From an uncultured Maribacter sp. (GTDB lineage Bacteria; Bacteroidota; Bacteroidia; Flavobacteriales; Flavobacteriaceae), in the NCBI RefSeq assembly GCF_947496775.1, contig NZ_CANMDU010000004.1:154426-218425 (forward strand): a stretch of DNA of 64,000 bases, in the 5' to 3' direction. Both the position numbers and the translations under genes were made by a program. This document shows positions 44,675 to 53,853 of the stretch, one piece after another. Each line of letters begins with the position of its first letter. Position 1 is the first letter of the stretch. A model generated the notes under the pieces. It was not told where the DNA came from. It was given only the letters and a program-made list of their open reading frames with translations, and searched no databases.

Positions 44675-44977
44675 ATGAATAGGTCTAATGTCCTTTCTAT
44701 AGTATCTTTTTTTCTAATGTTTGTAATACTGTCTCCAACAATTGTAAGTTTGTTGGACGACAATGATAATTCTATTATTACTATTGAAATAACAGAAGAA
44801 GACAATAAAAAAGAAGAGAAAAAGGGTTTTGACGAGAAAGACATTTTCTTTTATTCAATTGATGACTTAAACACTTCAGGTATACAAGAAAGAAATACCA
44901 TTTCTCATACGTATACTATGAAATATTATAATTCTACAATAGCCATATTTCTTCCTCCTCCAAAATTAAACGTGTAG
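44675..44977 (+). CDS. Small membrane-anchored hypothetical protein
   Basis: This 100-residue protein has one hydrophobic segment at 6-26 (VLSIVSFFLMFVILSPTIVSLL), then an acidic and lysine-rich stretch (EITEEDNKKEEKKGFDEKD) and a tail with SHTYTMKYYNSTIAIFLPPPKLNV. I do not recognise a named family; the layout resembles small flavobacterial proteins of unknown function. It lies 59 bases after batE and 81 bases before the SulP transporter, so it might belong to either transcript. A TATATTTA -10-like site about 15-20 bases before the start suggests its own promoter. Confidence 0.55.
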   Translation: MNRSNVLSIVSFFLMFVILSPTIVSLLDDNDNSIITIEITEEDNKKEEKKGFDEKDIFFYSIDDLNTSGIQERNTISHTYTMKYYNSTIAIFLPPPKLNV

Positions 44978-45058
44978 TTAATTTCCATCTTTATATTTAC
45001 TTAGTTTAATTGTACAACTTGTTTTTTGATAACTCAAAAGACATAATAATTTATTTTT

Positions 45059-46645
45059 ATGTTCAAATATTTAAAAAATGACTTGCCCGCAAGTGTGGTT
45101 GTTTTCTTTGTAGCGTTGCCTTTATGTTTAGGTATTGCCCTTGCCAGTGGCGCACCTCTGTTTTCTGGCTTAATTGCCGGTATTATTGGGGGTATCGTTG
45201 TTGGCGCGATGAGTGGATCACATATTGGAGTAAGTGGTCCTGCAGCTGGTTTAGCAGCAATAGTTTTAGTAGCCATTACATCCTTAGGATATGAAAATTT
45301 CTTAGTAGCTGTAGTACTTGGTGGCATTATTCAAATAGTATTTGGTGTATTACGCCTTGGTATTATTGGATACTTCTTTCCTTCATCTGTAATTAAAGGA
45401 ATGCTTACAGGAATTGGTATAATTATCATTCTAAAACAAATTCCATATTTCTTTGGAATGGGTAAAAATCCTGTTGGTAACTATGACTTTTTACAAGTTG
45501 AATGGGATAACTTAATCTCTGGACTTTTAAAAGCCATTAACGCTTTAATAAGTGGAAACATTAGCATTGGTGCTACCGTAATTGGCGTAATTGCATTGGC
45601 TATCTTACTTTTATGGTCAAACGTATTGTCTAAAAAAGGAAAAATATTTCAACTAGTACAAGGGCCTTTAGTAGCTGTTGTGGTAGGTATTATTTTCTAC
45701 ATAGTAACTAAAGGAGGTTCTCTAGAATTAGCATTAAATCAACTTGTAGAAGTACCTGCAAGCGTAGATGATATTAAGGAGCAAATAACGTTTCCTAATT
45801 TTGCAGCTATTGGAAATCCTGAAATTTGGATTACTGCTTTTACTATAGCTTTAGTTGCCTCTTTAGAGACTTTATTATGCGTTGAAGCAACAGATAAGTT
45901 AGACCCTCACAAAAATGTAACTCCTACGAATAGAGAATTATTTGCTCAAGGAACAGGAAATATAGTTTCTGGATTAATAGGAGGTTTACCAATAACACAA
46001 GTAATTGTAAGAAGTTCTGCGAACATCCAATCTGGAGGAAGAACTAAATTATCTGCCATTATACATGGATTCTTATTAATAGTATCTGTTCTTTTAATTC
46101 CTACATTACTAAATCAAATACCTTTAGCTGTTCTTGCTGCAGTATTATTTATAGTTGGTTTTAAATTAGCAAAACCATCTACTTTTGTAAATATGTACAA
46201 GTTAGGCTGGAAACAATTTGTACCCTTTATGGCAACGGTATTACCAATGGTAATCACTGGAGATTTATTACTTGGTATTGGGCTAGGTTTAGCGGTAGGT
46301 ATTTTTATTATTTTACTTAAAAACTATCAAAATTCGCACTTCTTACACAAAGAAGGAGAAGATATTGATGATGGTAAAATTAAAATGACCTTAGCAGAAG
46401 AAGTTACTTTCTTTAACAAAGGAGCCATATTGAAAGAGTTAGACGGTTTACCAGAAGGCACTTATTTAGAGCTAGATGTTAGGAAAACCAGATATTTAGA
46501 TAATGATATAATTGAGATTCTAGACGACTTTGCTTTTAAGGCAAAAGAAAGAAATATTAATATTAAAATAATATCGGAAAGAGGAGTTGCTGAAAATCCT
46601 CCAAGTTTTATCGAATTTTTTAAGCTTAGACCAAAATCAGCCTAA
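45059..46645 (+). CDS. SulP-family anion transporter (bicarbonate/sulfate)
   Basis: This 528-residue transporter has 12-14 membrane helices at residues 5-430. The SulP opening DLPASVVVFFVALPLCLGIALASGAPLFSGLIAGIIGGIVVG is typical, followed by GSHIGVSGPAAG, SVIKGMLTGIGIIIILKQ and FVALVASLETLLCVEATDKLDP. A short STAS-like domain makes up the C-terminus (about 445-525, LPEGTYLELDVRKTRYLDNDIIEILDDF). SulP (SLC26) proteins carry bicarbonate, sulfate or dicarboxylates. The beta-carbonic anhydrase gene 24 bases downstream makes bicarbonate the likely substrate. Confidence 0.88.
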   Translation: MFKYLKNDLPASVVVFFVALPLCLGIALASGAPLFSGLIAGIIGGIVVGAMSGSHIGVSGPAAGLAAIVLVAITSLGYENFLVAVVLGGIIQIVFGVLRLGIIGYFFPSSVIKGMLTGIGIIIILKQIPYFFGMGKNPVGNYDFLQVEWDNLISGLLKAINALISGNISIGATVIGVIALAILLLWSNVLSKKGKIFQLVQGPLVAVVVGIIFYIVTKGGSLELALNQLVEVPASVDDIKEQITFPNFAAIGNPEIWITAFTIALVASLETLLCVEATDKLDPHKNVTPTNRELFAQGTGNIVSGLIGGLPITQVIVRSSANIQSGGRTKLSAIIHGFLLIVSVLLIPTLLNQIPLAVLAAVLFIVGFKLAKPSTFVNMYKLGWKQFVPFMATVLPMVITGDLLLGIGLGLAVGIFIILLKNYQNSHFLHKEGEDIDDGKIKMTLAEEVTFFNKGAILKELDGLPEGTYLELDVRKTRYLDNDIIEILDDFAFKAKERNINIKIISERGVAENPPSFIEFFKLRPKSA

Positions 46646-46669
46646 ATTAATAACCATAAAAAATTATAA

Positions 46670-47296
46670 ATGAAAGCACATACAAAAGAAACGCAAGCGG
46701 CTATTACCCCTAATTCAGCTATTGAACTTCTTAAGGAAGGTAATGCTAGATTTATAGCAAACAATAAAGTAAACAGAGACCTTTTAGACCAAATGAAAGA
46801 TACCGCAAGCGGTCAATACCCATTTGCTACCATTTTAAGCTGTATTGATTCTAGAGTATCTTCAGAGCTAATATTTGATCAAGGTGTTGGAGATATCTTT
46901 AGTGCTAGAGTTGCTGGCAATATTGTTAATGAAGATATCCTTGGAAGTATTGAATTTGCATGTAAATTAGCCGGAACCAAAGTAATTGTTGTTTTAGGCC
47001 ACACGGCGTGTGGCGCTGTAAAAGGGGCTTGTGACGGAGCTGAATTAGGTAATTTAACAATTTTGTTAGACAAAATTAAGCCTGCAGTAAATGCTGTAAA
47101 AGAGCCTACAAATAGCGACCTAAGAAATTCTAAAAATATAGATTTTGTAAATAATGTAGCAGCCAAAAACGTAGAACTAACGATAGATAATATTCGTACT
47201 AAAAGCCCCGTATTAGCTGAAATGGAAAAAAACAATGAAATAAAAATTGTTGGTGCCATGTATAATATTTCTACTGGCGGTGTAGATTTTTATTAA
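46670..47296 (+). CDS. can: Beta-carbonic anhydrase
   Basis: This 208-residue zinc enzyme interconverts CO2 and bicarbonate. The zinc ligands and catalytic dyad are intact: Cys58, Asp60 and Arg62 in LSCIDSR, and His111 and Cys114 in GHTACGA. The N-terminal helix (NSAIELLKEGNARFI) is typical of the beta class. No signal peptide is seen, so it acts in the cytoplasm. It lies between two SulP transporter genes, 24 bases after the first, which suggests a bicarbonate uptake and CO2-fixation support unit. A strong terminator 27 bases after its stop separates it from the second SulP gene. Confidence 0.93.
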   Translation: MKAHTKETQAAITPNSAIELLKEGNARFIANNKVNRDLLDQMKDTASGQYPFATILSCIDSRVSSELIFDQGVGDIFSARVAGNIVNEDILGSIEFACKLAGTKVIVVLGHTACGAVKGACDGAELGNLTILLDKIKPAVNAVKEPTNSDLRNSKNIDFVNNVAAKNVELTIDNIRTKSPVLAEMEKNNEIKIVGAMYNISTGGVDFY

Positions 47297-47323
47297 ACAT
47301 TAATGCTATAAACTACTATGTGG

Positions 47324-47355
47324 AAAGAGTCTTGGTATATACCAAGACTCTTTTT
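47324..47355 (+). terminator. Intrinsic terminator after the carbonic anhydrase gene
   Basis: AAAGAGTCTTGGTAT and ATACCAAGACTCTTT are perfect 15-base complementary arms, opening to a short loop at the centre, and are followed by TT. It separates the first SulP-carbonic anhydrase unit from the second SulP gene. Confidence 0.85.
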
Positions 47356-47469
47356 GTGTCTTATATTAAATTTTATACACAAAAAATAAATAACTTTATT
47401 TTTTGTGTATAAAACTCTTCCTAACCTATTTTTACAAAATCTATAATTACGCATAAATTTAACCTTTAC

Positions 47470-49329
47470 ATGAAAAATTTATTCTCTAACATAAAAGGAG
47501 ATCTTTTCGGTGGCATTACTTCAGGAATAGTAGCATTACCATTAGCTCTTGCTTTTGGTGTATCTTCCGGATTAGGTCCTAGTGCCGGTTTATATGGCGC
47601 TATCTTTATTAGTTTTTTTGCTGCTCTTTTTGGAGGAACAAACACACAAATATCTGGCCCAACCGCTCCAATGACCGCCGTTAGTATGGTTGTAATTGCA
47701 GAAATAATTGCCGTTAACGATGGTGATATTTCTTTAGCTATACCCGCCATTCTTTCTGTATTTCTACTCGCAGGAATATTTCAAATTATTCTAGGAGTTT
47801 TGCGTATTGGTAAATACATAAAATATATACCATACCCCGTGGTTTCTGGCTTTATGACTGCCATAGGTATTATTATATTAATAACGCAAATTCTTCCTGC
47901 CATTGGTTATTATCCAAAAGAAGATGTAGACTATGTAAATACTTTTAAACCAAAAGCAGAAGAAATTATTTTAGATAATATTCTAAAGGAAGAAGCAGGA
48001 GAGGGTATTCTAGTCTTAGAAAATTTTGAAGAGACCATTAAAAGAGCTAAAAAAATAACCTCTAACGATATTCTAAGAGAGGCCAAAACCTTAGCTGGTT
48101 CTGAAGCCAAAGGAGTTTTAGGAACTTTTAAAGTACTATCTAGAGCTTTGCAAAATATTAACTGGTTAGAACTATGTTTAGCAATAGCTACTATTGTTAT
48201 CATATTTGGTTTTAAGAGAATAACAACAACCATCCCAAGTACATTAGTTGCTTTAGTTCTTGTATCTGGTGTAGCATATGGTTTTGGATTACCATATATA
48301 CCAATAGAAGAGATTCCCCAAGGTTTTCCAATGCCCAATATAGAGATACTAACAGAGTTTAAAATAAGTGCCGTAACACCCTATATTTTTACTGCACTTA
48401 CTTTAGCATTATTAGGATCCATAGATTCTCTTTTAACCTCTGTAGTAGCAGACAATATGACCAAAACCAAACACAAACCTAACAAAGAATTAATTGGGCA
48501 AGGTATAGGAAATAGTATTGCTGCCATTTTTGGTGGTATTCCAGGGGCTGGAGCTACTATTAGGACTGTTGTAAATATAAACTCTGGTGGTAAAACAAAA
48601 TTATCTGGAATGATTGCCGGTGTATTATTGCTAATTGTAATGTTAGCCTTAAGCACTGTTGCCTCGCAAATACCAGCAGCAGTTTTAGCTGGCATTTTAA
48701 TTACCGTTGGTATAGGGGTTATGGACTATAAAGGCCTAAAAGCAATATCTACTTTACCTAAAGACATAAAAATAGGTCCTATTAAGTTAAGTTCTGAAGT
48801 ACTGATTATGCTTTTAGTAATGGTACTTTCTTCTGTTTGGAATTTAGTTTATGCTGTTGGTATTGGTCTTATCATAGCATCTTTAATGTTCATGAAAAAA
48901 ATAGGTGACCTTACCGCTAAAAAATCGGATGTTAAAACCTTATCCAAAGAAAAAGCTTGGTCAGATGAAATAGGCTTACCAATTAATTTACAGGAAAGAG
49001 TTTTTATTAAACACTTAAAAGGACCATTATTTTTTGGCTCCACAAGCGAATTTCAGGAACTAGCTAACCAAATACCAGAAACTGCTTCTACCGTAATTAT
49101 TCGTCTTGGAAGAACCCAGTACATGGATCAATCTGGAGTATATGCCATGGAAGATGTTCTCGTAGATTTAGAAAAATCGAAAATAACCGTATTATTCATT
49201 GATGTTCTAGAGCAACCCAAACATATGATGGAACGTGTAGATATTATTCCTGACCTTGTTCCTAGAGAACATATTTTTAAAACATTTAAAGAATGTTTAG
49301 CTTGGGTCAAAGAGAATGTAAAAGAGTAA
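47470..49329 (+). CDS. SulP-family anion transporter with insertion and full STAS domain
   Basis: This 619-residue paralogue of the first SulP has the same opening (GDLFGGITSGIVALPLALAFGVSSGLGPSAGLYGA, ISGPTAPMTAVSMV). It also has a hydrophilic insertion at about residues 155-235 (KEDVDYVNTF to ALQNINW) that is absent from the first copy. The transport core resumes with FTALTLALLGSIDSLLTSVVADNMTKTKHKPNKEL. The C-terminal STAS domain (about 510-615) is longer, with QYMDQSGVYAMEDVL. It is transcribed separately, after the terminator at 47324. Its substrate is probably bicarbonate or sulfate. Confidence 0.88.
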   Translation: MKNLFSNIKGDLFGGITSGIVALPLALAFGVSSGLGPSAGLYGAIFISFFAALFGGTNTQISGPTAPMTAVSMVVIAEIIAVNDGDISLAIPAILSVFLLAGIFQIILGVLRIGKYIKYIPYPVVSGFMTAIGIIILITQILPAIGYYPKEDVDYVNTFKPKAEEIILDNILKEEAGEGILVLENFEETIKRAKKITSNDILREAKTLAGSEAKGVLGTFKVLSRALQNINWLELCLAIATIVIIFGFKRITTTIPSTLVALVLVSGVAYGFGLPYIPIEEIPQGFPMPNIEILTEFKISAVTPYIFTALTLALLGSIDSLLTSVVADNMTKTKHKPNKELIGQGIGNSIAAIFGGIPGAGATIRTVVNINSGGKTKLSGMIAGVLLLIVMLALSTVASQIPAAVLAGILITVGIGVMDYKGLKAISTLPKDIKIGPIKLSSEVLIMLLVMVLSSVWNLVYAVGIGLIIASLMFMKKIGDLTAKKSDVKTLSKEKAWSDEIGLPINLQERVFIKHLKGPLFFGSTSEFQELANQIPETASTVIIRLGRTQYMDQSGVYAMEDVLVDLEKSKITVLFIDVLEQPKHMMERVDIIPDLVPREHIFKTFKECLAWVKENVKE

Positions 49330-49401
49330 CTATTTTTTGTGAAATGTTCTAGAACGGTAGCATATTTGGACAAAAATCGGTCGCTACTGCTCTAAATGTT
49401 T

Positions 49402-49409
49402 TAAATTTG
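49402..49409 (+). promoter_or_regulatory. Promoter -10 (TAnnTTTG) for pheS
   Basis: TAAATTTG matches the Bacteroidota -10 exactly and lies 17 bases before the pheS ATG at 49427, which would leave a leader of roughly ten bases. No T-box or attenuator-like structure is seen upstream. Confidence 0.45.
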
Positions 49410-49426
49410 CTGGTTTAGAAAGAATC

Positions 49427-50446
49427 ATGATTGACAAAATTAAAGAACATATTGCCGAAGTAGAAAAATTTGCTACTGATTCTAAAGATGCGGTAGAAAC
49501 TTTTCGAATTAAATATTTAGGTAAAAAAGGGTTGTTAAACGATTTCTTTGCGGAGTTTAAGAATGTTCCTAATGAACAAAAAAAAGAGTTCGGACAAACT
49601 ATAAACAAACTCAAAAAGGCGGCAGAAGAAAAAGTTAACACTATAAAAAATGCTTTAGAAAAAACAACGGAAGAAACAGGAGCTTATGGCGATTTAACTC
49701 GTCCTGGAGAAGTTCTAAATTTAGGATCTCGTCATCCTATTTCCATTGTTAAAAACCAAATTATTGATATCTTTTCTAGAATAGGGTTCAACGTATCGGA
49801 AGGACCAGAAATTGAAGATGATTGGCATAATTTTACAGCCCTAAACCTACCAGAATACCACCCTGCTAGAGATATGCAGGATACTTTTTTTGTACAAACT
49901 AATCCGGATATTTTATTACGTACGCATACCTCATCTGTACAAGTACGTTATATGGAAAATAATAAACCACCTATACGCACCATTTCGCCAGGTAGGGTAT
50001 ACAGAAACGAAGCTATATCAGCACGATCACACTGTTTCTTTCACCAGATAGAAGGTTTATATATTGATAAAAATGTTTCTTTTGCCGATTTAAAACAAAC
50101 CCTACAGTTCTTTACTACAGAGCTCTTTGGAAAATCTAAAATTAGATTACGCCCATCTTACTTTCCTTTTACGGAACCTAGTGCCGAGGTGGATGTTTAT
50201 TGGGGACTAGAGACAGAAGCAGATTACAAGATTACCAAAGGTACTGGCTGGTTAGAAATTGGAGGTTGCGGTATGGTAGACCCAAATGTCTTAACTAATT
50301 GTGGCATAAACCCTGATGAATATTCTGGTTTTGCTTTTGGTGTTGGTATAGACCGTATTGCAATGTTATTATATCAAATAACAGACATTCGTTTATTAAG
50401 TGAGAATGATATTCGCTTTTTGGAGCAATTTAAAAGCGCATTATAA
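49427..50446 (+). CDS. pheS: Phenylalanine-tRNA ligase alpha subunit
   Basis: This 339-residue subunit charges tRNA-Phe together with PheT. It has the N-terminal coiled-coil (residues 1-80, [31 protein letters not shown]), then the class II catalytic core with motif 2 ([26 protein letters not shown]) and motif 3 ([18 protein letters not shown]). The [15 protein letters not shown] segment is the usual Phe-pocket region. The length is normal. The beta subunit gene (pheT) is not in this window, so the two genes are unlinked here, as in many Bacteroidota. Its promoter-like -10 is at 49402. Confidence 0.96.
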   Translation: MIDKIKEHIAEVEKFATDSKDAVETFRIKYLGKKGLLNDFFAEFKNVPNEQKKEFGQTINKLKKAAEEKVNTIKNALEKTTEETGAYGDLTRPGEVLNLGSRHPISIVKNQIIDIFSRIGFNVSEGPEIEDDWHNFTALNLPEYHPARDMQDTFFVQTNPDILLRTHTSSVQVRYMENNKPPIRTISPGRVYRNEAISARSHCFFHQIEGLYIDKNVSFADLKQTLQFFTTELFGKSKIRLRPSYFPFTEPSAEVDVYWGLETEADYKITKGTGWLEIGGCGMVDPNVLTNCGINPDEYSGFAFGVGIDRIAMLLYQITDIRLLSENDIRFLEQFKSAL

Positions 50447-50458
50447 AACTCTTTTCCT

Positions 50459-50854
50459 TTGAAAAAAGATATTCATATTCCTGAAGTAACAGATATTTAT
50501 ATAGCCTTAATATATGAGTATAATGCTGATTTTAAAGCCAAAGAATGGAACGCTTATATTTTAAACGATAAAAACGTTCCCATTGAGCTTGTTTTTATAG
50601 TTTCTAAAGGTTTTGATGGTGATATAAAGACAGCAGCTATGCGACATAGTATGGCTGGTTTAGAACCTAAATCTTTTGCTAAATTAGAGTTTGTACAAGA
50701 TGAAGTTTTAAAACTAAATAATGAATTTTTTGTAACCTTCTATTCTAAGGGGGTTCTATTTGAAAAGCGTTTTTTATTCAAAAAAGATACCGTAACTGAA
50801 AATAATACAATAAAGATTCCCTTACTTGGTATTAAAGGAATACTTGCCTCTTAA
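50459..50854 (+). CDS. Hypothetical protein downstream of pheS
   Basis: This soluble 131-residue protein starts at a TTG 12 bases after pheS. It shows strand-rich segments: YIALIYEYNADFKAKEWNAYILN, IELVFIVSKGFDGDIKTAAMRHSMAGLEPKSFAKLE, and VTFYSKGVLFEKRFLFKKDTV. There is no signal peptide, no membrane segment and no motif I can assign to a named family; similar conserved hypothetical proteins occur in flavobacteria. Co-transcription with pheS is likely from the spacing. Its stop overlaps the end of the convergent CYTH gene by four bases, with no room for a terminator. Confidence 0.6.
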   Translation: MKKDIHIPEVTDIYIALIYEYNADFKAKEWNAYILNDKNVPIELVFIVSKGFDGDIKTAAMRHSMAGLEPKSFAKLEFVQDEVLKLNNEFFVTFYSKGVLFEKRFLFKKDTVTENNTIKIPLLGIKGILAS

Positions 50855-51321
50855 GCCCATTCTTTAAAGGGGCACTTACTTAATTGTGAGTTATAGTATT
50901 TCGTTATTCCAGAAACTTCCTTCCCCAACCATTTTGGCTTTTCAAAAGTTTCTTCTTCAGAAGATAATTCTACCTCAGCTATTACCAAACCCTTATTATC
51001 CCCAAAAAATTCATCTACTTCAAAAACATGATTTCCAACCAACACTTCATATCTAAACTTATCAATACTACCAGGTTCTGCTATTTTCAAAAGCTCTTCC
51101 GCTTCTAGTATCGTTATTTCTTTTTCCCACTCATACCTAGAAACTCCCGTATCATTGCCTTTTCCTTTTACTGTAATAAAGCCTCGTTCTCCCTTAATTC
51201 TAATGCGAACGGTACGTTCTGGGTGGGTATTTAGAAATCCTTGCACAATGCGCGTTTTAATTTTTGCTTCTTTCTTATAAGAATCAGAATTAACTAAAAA
51301 TTTACGCTCTATTTCTACCAT
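50851..51321 (-). CDS. CYTH-domain protein (triphosphate tunnel metalloenzyme)
   Basis: This 156-residue protein carries the CYTH signature at its N-terminus, EIERKFLV (ExExK), followed by basic strand residues (RTVRIRIKGERGFITVKGKG) and acidic ones (FEVDEFFGDNKGLVIAEVELSSEEE) that line the tunnel binding triphosphates and metal. Bacterial members are inorganic triphosphatases or class IV adenylate cyclases; the small size and this sequence pattern favour the triphosphatase-type group. The gene stands alone, divergent from dinB by 51 bases and convergent with the gene after pheS. Confidence 0.88.
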   Translation of the reverse strand: MVEIERKFLVNSDSYKKEAKIKTRIVQGFLNTHPERTVRIRIKGERGFITVKGKGNDTGVSRYEWEKEITILEAEELLKIAEPGSIDKFRYEVLVGNHVFEVDEFFGDNKGLVIAEVELSSEEETFEKPKWLGKEVSGITKYYNSQLSKCPFKEWA

Positions 51322-51361
51322 TTAAAAAAAGATTTTTATTTCTGTAAAAGTATATAAAGTT

Positions 51362-51369
51362 TACATTTG
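51362..51369 (+). promoter_or_regulatory. Promoter -10 (TAnnTTTG) directly before dinB
   Basis: TACATTTG matches the -10 consensus exactly, but ends only three bases before the dinB ATG at 51373. If used, transcription would begin at or just after the start codon, so either the mRNA is leaderless or the match is by chance. No -33 TTG is seen. Confidence 0.35.
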
Positions 51370-51372
51370 TTT

Positions 51373-52470
51373 ATGTCCTCTAATATACCATTACGGAAAA
51401 TAATTCATGTAGACATGGATGCTTTTTATGCATCTGTAGAAGAATTAGACAATCCTAGTTTAAAAGGGAAGCCTTTAGCTGTTGGCGGCAATGAAATAAG
51501 AGGAGTGGTCTCTGCTGCCAATTATGAAGCTAGGAAATTCGGAGTTCGTAGTGCAATGAGTGGTTTTATGGCGAAAAAAAATTGCCCTCATCTTACTTTC
51601 GTAAAACCCCGTTATGGACGATACAAAGAAATTTCAAAAAAAATAAGAGCTATCTTTTTTGAATATACCGATTTAGTAGAGCCTCTTTCTTTAGACGAAG
51701 CCTATTTAGATGTAACCACAAATAAGAAAGGAAATCCTTCCGCTTCGTTAATTGCCAAAGAAATTAGACAAAGAATTTTTGATGAGCTTGGTTTGGCCGC
51801 TTCAGCAGGAATATCCATTAACAAATTTATTGCCAAAGTAGCAAGTGATATAAACAAACCTAATGGACAAAAAACAGTAAACCCAGAAGAGGTTAATGCC
51901 TTTTTAGAGGGTTTAGAAATACGGAAATTTTACGGTGTGGGTAAAGTTACTACCCAAAAAATGTATACACTAGGAATCTTTACAGGAAAAGATTTAAAAA
52001 GTAAATCTCAAGAGTTCTTAGAAACAAATTTTGGAAAAAGTGGCGCGTATTACTTCAATGTGGTCCGTGGAATTCATACTAGTGAAGTTAAACCTCATAG
52101 AATCCCAAAATCTTTAGGTGCTGAGCGTACTTTTAATGAAAATTTAAGTAGTGAAATTTTTATGCTAGAACGCTTAGAAAATATTGCTATTGAATTAGAA
52201 AAACGCCTAAAAAAAACTAAGATCGCAGGAAAGACAATTACTTTAAAAATAAAATATAGCGATTTTACATTGCAAACACGTAGTAAAACGTTACCGTATT
52301 TTATAGCCAATAAAGACCTTATACTAGAAAATGCTAAAGAACTTTTATACCAAGAAAAGCTTCAAAACTCTGTACGCTTGTTAGGAATATCATTAACCAA
52401 CTTAAATACAGAAGTTAAAGAAAAACCCAAAGAAAAAAGTATCGACGTTCAATTACGATTTGATTTCTAA
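51373..52470 (+). CDS. dinB: DNA polymerase IV
   Basis: This 365-residue Y-family polymerase carries out translesion synthesis. The catalytic acidic residues are present in IIHVDMDAFYASVEE and PLSLDEAYLD. The fingers region (AANYEARKFGVRSAMSGFMAKK), thumb helix-hairpin-helix (IRKFYGVGKVTTQKMYTLGI) and the little-finger domain follow in order. The C-terminus QLRFDF is a beta-clamp-binding motif. I chose the ATG at 51373; a TTG two codons upstream lies within the promoter-like -10. No obvious SOS-box was seen. It is transcribed away from the CYTH gene. Confidence 0.94.
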   Translation: MSSNIPLRKIIHVDMDAFYASVEELDNPSLKGKPLAVGGNEIRGVVSAANYEARKFGVRSAMSGFMAKKNCPHLTFVKPRYGRYKEISKKIRAIFFEYTDLVEPLSLDEAYLDVTTNKKGNPSASLIAKEIRQRIFDELGLAASAGISINKFIAKVASDINKPNGQKTVNPEEVNAFLEGLEIRKFYGVGKVTTQKMYTLGIFTGKDLKSKSQEFLETNFGKSGAYYFNVVRGIHTSEVKPHRIPKSLGAERTFNENLSSEIFMLERLENIAIELEKRLKKTKIAGKTITLKIKYSDFTLQTRSKTLPYFIANKDLILENAKELLYQEKLQNSVRLLGISLTNLNTEVKEKPKEKSIDVQLRFDF

Positions 52471-52549
52471 ACAAAACCCTACAAGGTAATATTGTAACCC
52501 AGTAAATAGGAACTTTCTGTTCCCAATAATCGTAAATGTTGAGAATAAA

Positions 52550-52582
52550 AAATCTCCGATATATAAAATATACCGAAGATTT
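52550..52582 (-). terminator. Terminator for the cupredoxin-like gene (minus strand)
   Basis: On the minus strand, an imperfect hairpin with AAATCT-CGxTATA arms is followed by a run of Ts (the As at 52547-52552 on the plus strand). It is 22 bases beyond the stop of the cupredoxin-like gene at 52604. Confidence 0.6.
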
Positions 52583-52603
52583 ATAAGCACAAACACCTAA
52601 CCT

Positions 52604-52993
52604 TTATTGTACAATTAACGTATTGTCTGTCGCTGTTGGATTCATAGGGCAGAAATATACGTACTCCCCTTTAGCCAAAGTTGTAGGTTTAGATTTTTGG
52701 GTTTTTCCTGTTGCAACCACTTCTGTTACATAAGCAGTCTGAATATGATTTTCTGGCTTACTTATATCTTTTCCTTTTTGTACCAAAACAAAACCAACAT
52801 CATGACCTACAGCATTATTTGCAATTTCAAAAACATAAGTTCCTGGAGAAACTGTAATCTGTTTTTGTGTAAATTCTCCTGAAGTTTGCTCTAAAGAAAT
52901 TGTTTTTTGAGCCTTTTTCATCATTTTATCTTGGGCATTTGCCGAAAATGTTACTCCTAATACTAAAGCTACTATTGCTATTACTTTTTTCAT
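52604..52993 (-). CDS. Secreted cupredoxin-like protein
   Basis: This 129-residue protein has a clear signal peptide (VIAIVALVLGVTFSANAQ). The mature part resembles a cupredoxin: FTQKQITVSPGTYVFEIANNAVGHDVGFVLVQKG and LAKGEYVYFCPMNPTATDNTLIV. A His (GHDVGF) and a Cys (YFCP) lie where type 1 copper ligands belong, but the usual second His and Met after the Cys are absent (CPMNPTATDN). Copper binding is therefore uncertain, and electron transfer or an ordered-fold role without copper is possible. It lies downstream of a CMD-domain gene and an AraC-type regulator on the same strand. Confidence 0.7.
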   Translation of the reverse strand: MKKVIAIVALVLGVTFSANAQDKMMKKAQKTISLEQTSGEFTQKQITVSPGTYVFEIANNAVGHDVGFVLVQKGKDISKPENHIQTAYVTEVVATGKTQKSKPTTLAKGEYVYFCPMNPTATDNTLIVQ

Positions 52994-53031
52994 CTTTTTA
53001 AAATTTAAAATTTATTATTTATTTGTGTTTA

Positions 53032-53580
53032 TTATGCTTCTATTGTTTCTAAAGGTTCCGCTACAGGAAAATCTACAGGCACATTTGTTGTTTTATGTAA
53101 GTAGTTAGATATAGTTTTATCGCCCACTAAAACAATAGTATCTATTAAATTTTCTTTGGTCCAACCTGCACTAAAAAATTTCTCTACTACAGTACCGCTT
53201 GTCGCTCCGCGGTTTTCCGTAATGTTTTTAGATAATGCTGCTAATGCATCTAATTTGTTATCAAAAGAAGCTTTACCTGCTCTTAATTCTAATATTTGCG
53301 CGTCATTAAATCCGTTCATTTTACCTATTGCAGTATGTGCAGAAAGACAGTATGTACAGTTATTTACTTGGCTTACTGCCAAGTTTACTACTTCTTTTTC
53401 CTTTGCAGATAAAGATGTTTTGGCTCCAGATAAAGCTAAATAGTTTCCTAATGCATTTTCTGAATGCGCATAAGTAGCATAAAGGTTTGGTACAAACCCT
53501 ACTGTTTTTTCTAAGTTGTCAAAAATTGCTTGGTTTGCAATACTTACTTCTTCTCTTTTTGGTACATTAAATTTGCTCAT
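53032..53580 (-). CDS. Carboxymuconolactone decarboxylase/AhpD-like protein
   Basis: This 182-residue protein belongs to the CMD/AhpD-like all-helical fold. The redox motif is visible in VNNCTYCLSAHTAIGK (CxxC with downstream His), as in alkylhydroperoxidase AhpD. The N-terminal part, FDNLEKTVGFVPNLYATYAHSENALGNYLAL, is typical of small peroxidase-related CMD proteins. It probably removes peroxides or acts as a thiol reductant; no partner peroxidase is adjacent. It lies between the cupredoxin-like gene and a 51-residue His/Cys-rich ORF. Confidence 0.85.
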   Translation of the reverse strand: MSKFNVPKREEVSIANQAIFDNLEKTVGFVPNLYATYAHSENALGNYLALSGAKTSLSAKEKEVVNLAVSQVNNCTYCLSAHTAIGKMNGFNDAQILELRAGKASFDNKLDALAALSKNITENRGATSGTVVEKFFSAGWTKENLIDTIVLVGDKTISNYLHKTTNVPVDFPVAEPLETIEA

Positions 53581-53606
53581 ATTTTCTTATTTTTTAAAAA
53601 CTATTG

Positions 53607-53762
53607 TTAATAGGATATAAATGGTTTCTCTGCATCACAATATAAATCATGATGGTGTTTTTGCTCACAATGGCTTTCTAAACTAAAAGTTTTAATTCCT
53701 GGCCTTTTAGTGTTTCCAAAAATCTCAATGAGATTAAAAATAGATGTATGTATGTTTTTCAT
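53607..53762 (-). CDS. Small His/Cys-rich peptide, 51 residues
   Basis: This short frame lies between the CMD gene and the AraC gene on the same strand. It encodes a 51-residue peptide with a helical N-terminus (NIHTSIFNLIEIFGNTKRPG) and the segment SHCEQKHHHDLYCDAE, which has two Cys and four His within 16 residues. This is an attractive metal-binding pattern, and the neighbouring cupredoxin-like protein suggests copper as a candidate metal. No family is recognised. Spacing (26 bases to the CMD start) fits an operon. It may be spurious; length alone is weak evidence. Confidence 0.4.
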   Translation of the reverse strand: MKNIHTSIFNLIEIFGNTKRPGIKTFSLESHCEQKHHHDLYCDAEKPFISY

Positions 53763-53853
53763 CTTGTACTATTTTTTAATTACACTACAAAGATGCGATG
53801 AGAAACAACCTTTTTGTTATTACCTATTTCCCGATGACTTGTAAAAATTTCCT

